Source of the DNA: Candidatus Poribacteria bacterium
Lineage (GTDB): Bacteria > Poribacteria > WGA-4E > WGA-3G
Reading direction: 5' to 3'
DNA: 16,544 bases
Assembly (NCBI GenBank): GCA_009845505.1
Contig: VXZL01000527.1
Coordinates: 1 to 16,544 of the forward strand
Below are positions 15,248 to 16,544 of this stretch, one piece after another. The translations under genes were made by a program, and so were the position numbers. The notes below the pieces were generated by a model. That model was given only the letters and a program-made list of their open reading frames with translations. It did not search any database and was not told the DNA's origin. Positions within the stretch are counted from its first letter, which is position 1, and the number at the start of each line of letters is the position of its first letter.

Positions 15248-15324
15248 TCGCGAGTCGCGAGTCGCGAGTCGCGAACCGCTATTCGCTAATAGCTAATCAC
15301 GAACTCCTAACCGCTGATGGTTAA
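15248..15324. repeat. Long heptanucleotide array (11 units)
   Basis: Exact 7-bp periodicity: TCGCGAG three times, TCGCGAA, CCGCTAT, TCGCTAA, TAGCTAA, TCACGAA, CTCCTAA, CCGCTGA, TGGTTAA. Units grow more divergent to the right, and the last overlaps the aminotransferase stop codon (15321-15323). It fills the 90-bp gap between the aminotransferase and the sulfatase-like gene. Confidence 0.85.
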
Positions 15325-16466
15325 TCGCCTGCAGCGACCTCCGCTGTTGCGGTCTGTGCCTCACGGATCGCTTCACACAGATAGGTGATCCCTTCGGGGA
15401 TATCGTCCACGTGGCAATAAGCGTACGCCAATCGGATCGCTTTCACTGGCGCGTTTGCGTAGTGGAAGGCACTCCCGTTGCTGAAACCGACCCCCTTCTC
15501 CGCAGTGAGTTCACGGAGTTTGTCAAGGTCTGTGGTCTCTGGTAGATCTATCCAGAGGAAGAGTCCGCCTCGCGGGCGGGTCCATGTACAGATGTCGCTC
15601 ACGTGCTTATCGAGTGTCTCCACCACAGCTCGACATTTCGCGCCTACAGCAGCATTCGTCTTTACAAGGTGTGCTTCGAGGTGCTCCATAAAGAATTCAG
15701 CAACGATTGCACTCGCCAATGCACTCGTCCCGCCGTCCCAGCGGTTCTGATGGATGTGTCCATAGTATGGTTCCCGCGCCACGAAATACCCTTGTCGGAC
15801 CCCTGCGCCTAAGATTTTTGAGAAAGTGGCGATAAAAATCACACGGTTCGAGGTATCCAGTTTAAAGAGCGAAGCGGGTGTCGGGGTGGATGTAAAGTCG
15901 ATGTCGCCGTAGCAGTCATCTTCAACAATGAGTGTGTCGTATGCCTTAGCCAATTCCAGCATCCGTTTCCGCCGTTCAAGCGAAAGGATCGCACCTGTCG
16001 GGTTCTGATGGTTTGAAGTCGTATAGATGAACGACGGACGGATATTCTTGCGTTTGAGTGCTTGCAGTTTGGATTCCAGATCGTCCATATCCATACCGTC
16101 AATATAGTCCATACCGACACCCTCAATATTGGCTTTGAAATGCCGCATAATCCCCAAGGTACCACTGTAGGTGTATTCCTCTGTTAGCACGGTATCTCCA
16201 GGATTGATGAGCGTTCCGAGCACCAATTCCAGTGCTTGCATAGAACCGGAGGTGATTGATATGTTGTCTATCGGCAGTGGGACCCCTTCACGCCGTTCAA
16301 ACCGCATAGATGCCAGTTCCCGTAGACCGCGATAGCCGGATTCACCGGGATAATTAACCAGATCGCCTCCCAACTTACGAAGTGCTTTTGCACTCGCCTC
16401 AATTAAACCTTCCGTCGGAAACGTATACGGATCCGGACGCCCACCTGTAAAAGCAAAGTCTTTCAT
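15321..16466 (-). CDS. PLP-dependent class I/II aminotransferase (LysN/MocR-type domain)
   Basis: 381 aa. Fold-type I aminotransferase, cytoplasmic. NYPGESGYRGLRELAS (38-53) and SGSMQALELV (73-82) form the cofactor phosphate site, NHQNPTG (152-158) gives the conserved Asn, VEDDCYGDI (181-189) the Asp and Tyr, and ATFSKILGAGVRQGYF (213-228) the Schiff-base lysine K217. This pattern is that of 2-aminoadipate/aromatic aminotransferases and of the catalytic half of MocR regulators. No N-terminal helix-turn-helix is present, so it is an enzyme. The amino donor cannot be fixed. AAAGGAG lies 11 nt before the ATG. It may also drive the sulfatase operon 90 bp downstream. Confidence 0.9.
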   Translation of the reverse strand: MKDFAFTGGRPDPYTFPTEGLIEASAKALRKLGGDLVNYPGESGYRGLRELASMRFERREGVPLPIDNISITSGSMQALELVLGTLINPGDTVLTEEYTYSGTLGIMRHFKANIEGVGMDYIDGMDMDDLESKLQALKRKNIRPSFIYTTSNHQNPTGAILSLERRKRMLELAKAYDTLIVEDDCYGDIDFTSTPTPASLFKLDTSNRVIFIATFSKILGAGVRQGYFVAREPYYGHIHQNRWDGGTSALASAIVAEFFMEHLEAHLVKTNAAVGAKCRAVVETLDKHVSDICTWTRPRGGLFLWIDLPETTDLDKLRELTAEKGVGFSNGSAFHYANAPVKAIRLAYAYCHVDDIPEGITYLCEAIREAQTATAEVAAGD

Positions 16467-16510
16467 CTGTTAGTATACTCCTTTTTCTCAGCAGATGCCA
16501 TATATGCGTA

Positions 16511-16539
16511 ATTATAACTGACTTATGAAAAAAAAACAA
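16511..16539 (-). promoter_or_regulatory. Likely promoter of the aminotransferase
   Basis: Minus strand: perfect -10 TATAAT (16516-16511), 17-bp spacer, weak -35 TTGTTT (16539-16534) with a T tract between. The leader is about 40 nt. Confidence 0.6.
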
Positions 16540-16544
16540 TAAGG

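Overview
The window reads as chromosome of a Gram-negative-type bacterium. It has groESL, a bS21 ribosomal protein, two lipoproteins with clear lipoboxes and a heptosyltransferase-like GT9 enzyme. Intergenic space is packed with short GC-rich hairpins (stem GTGCGGTT/AACCGCAC), 7-bp tandem repeats and a RAYT transposase. From memory, this repeat style together with Gfo/Idh oxidoreductases, sulfatase-like enzymes and redoxin-cytochrome-copper fusions resembles Candidatus Poribacteria. That is an inference, not a proven placement. No tRNA, rRNA, CRISPR array or prophage was seen.

Layout. 1-494: gene-free, with a MITE-like element, a strong terminator, small inverted repeats, a heptamer array and a good sigma-70 promoter. 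495-2327 (+): exported redoxin / cytochrome c / copper monooxygenase-like fusion. 2339-3209: a RAYT transposase gene bracketed by two REP arrays in opposite orientation. 3243-5184: divergent pair of a YihY-type membrane protein (-) and a SAM methyltransferase (+). 5229-6429 (-): operon of bS21, a double-stranded-RNA-binding-domain protein and a two-helix membrane protein, behind a near-consensus promoter. 6554-8449 (+): TSUP/TauE permease, apparently started at an ATC codon, then a Gfo/Idh oxidoreductase. 8450-8943: gene-free, with three REPs and a textbook sigma-54 promoter. 8944-10879 (+): groES-groEL, closed by a terminator whose stem equals the REP stem. 10974-16466 (-): GT9 glycosyltransferase, discoidin-like lipoprotein, metalloprotease lipoprotein, sulfatase-like hydrolase and a PLP aminotransferase, listed in reverse order of transcription.

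How the parts relate. The minus-strand block 13863-10974 is tightly packed (10-nt gap, GTGA overlap, 36-nt gap) and looks like a cell-surface operon. The groESL unit carries a promoter type unusual for chaperonins and no CIRCE operator. The RAYT gene is the likely source of the GTAG-headed REPs found at eleven sites, two of which are stem variants with paired substitutions. A second repeat class with 7-bp periodicity sits beside several promoters and gene ends, and it supplies the C-terminal tail of the GT9 protein.
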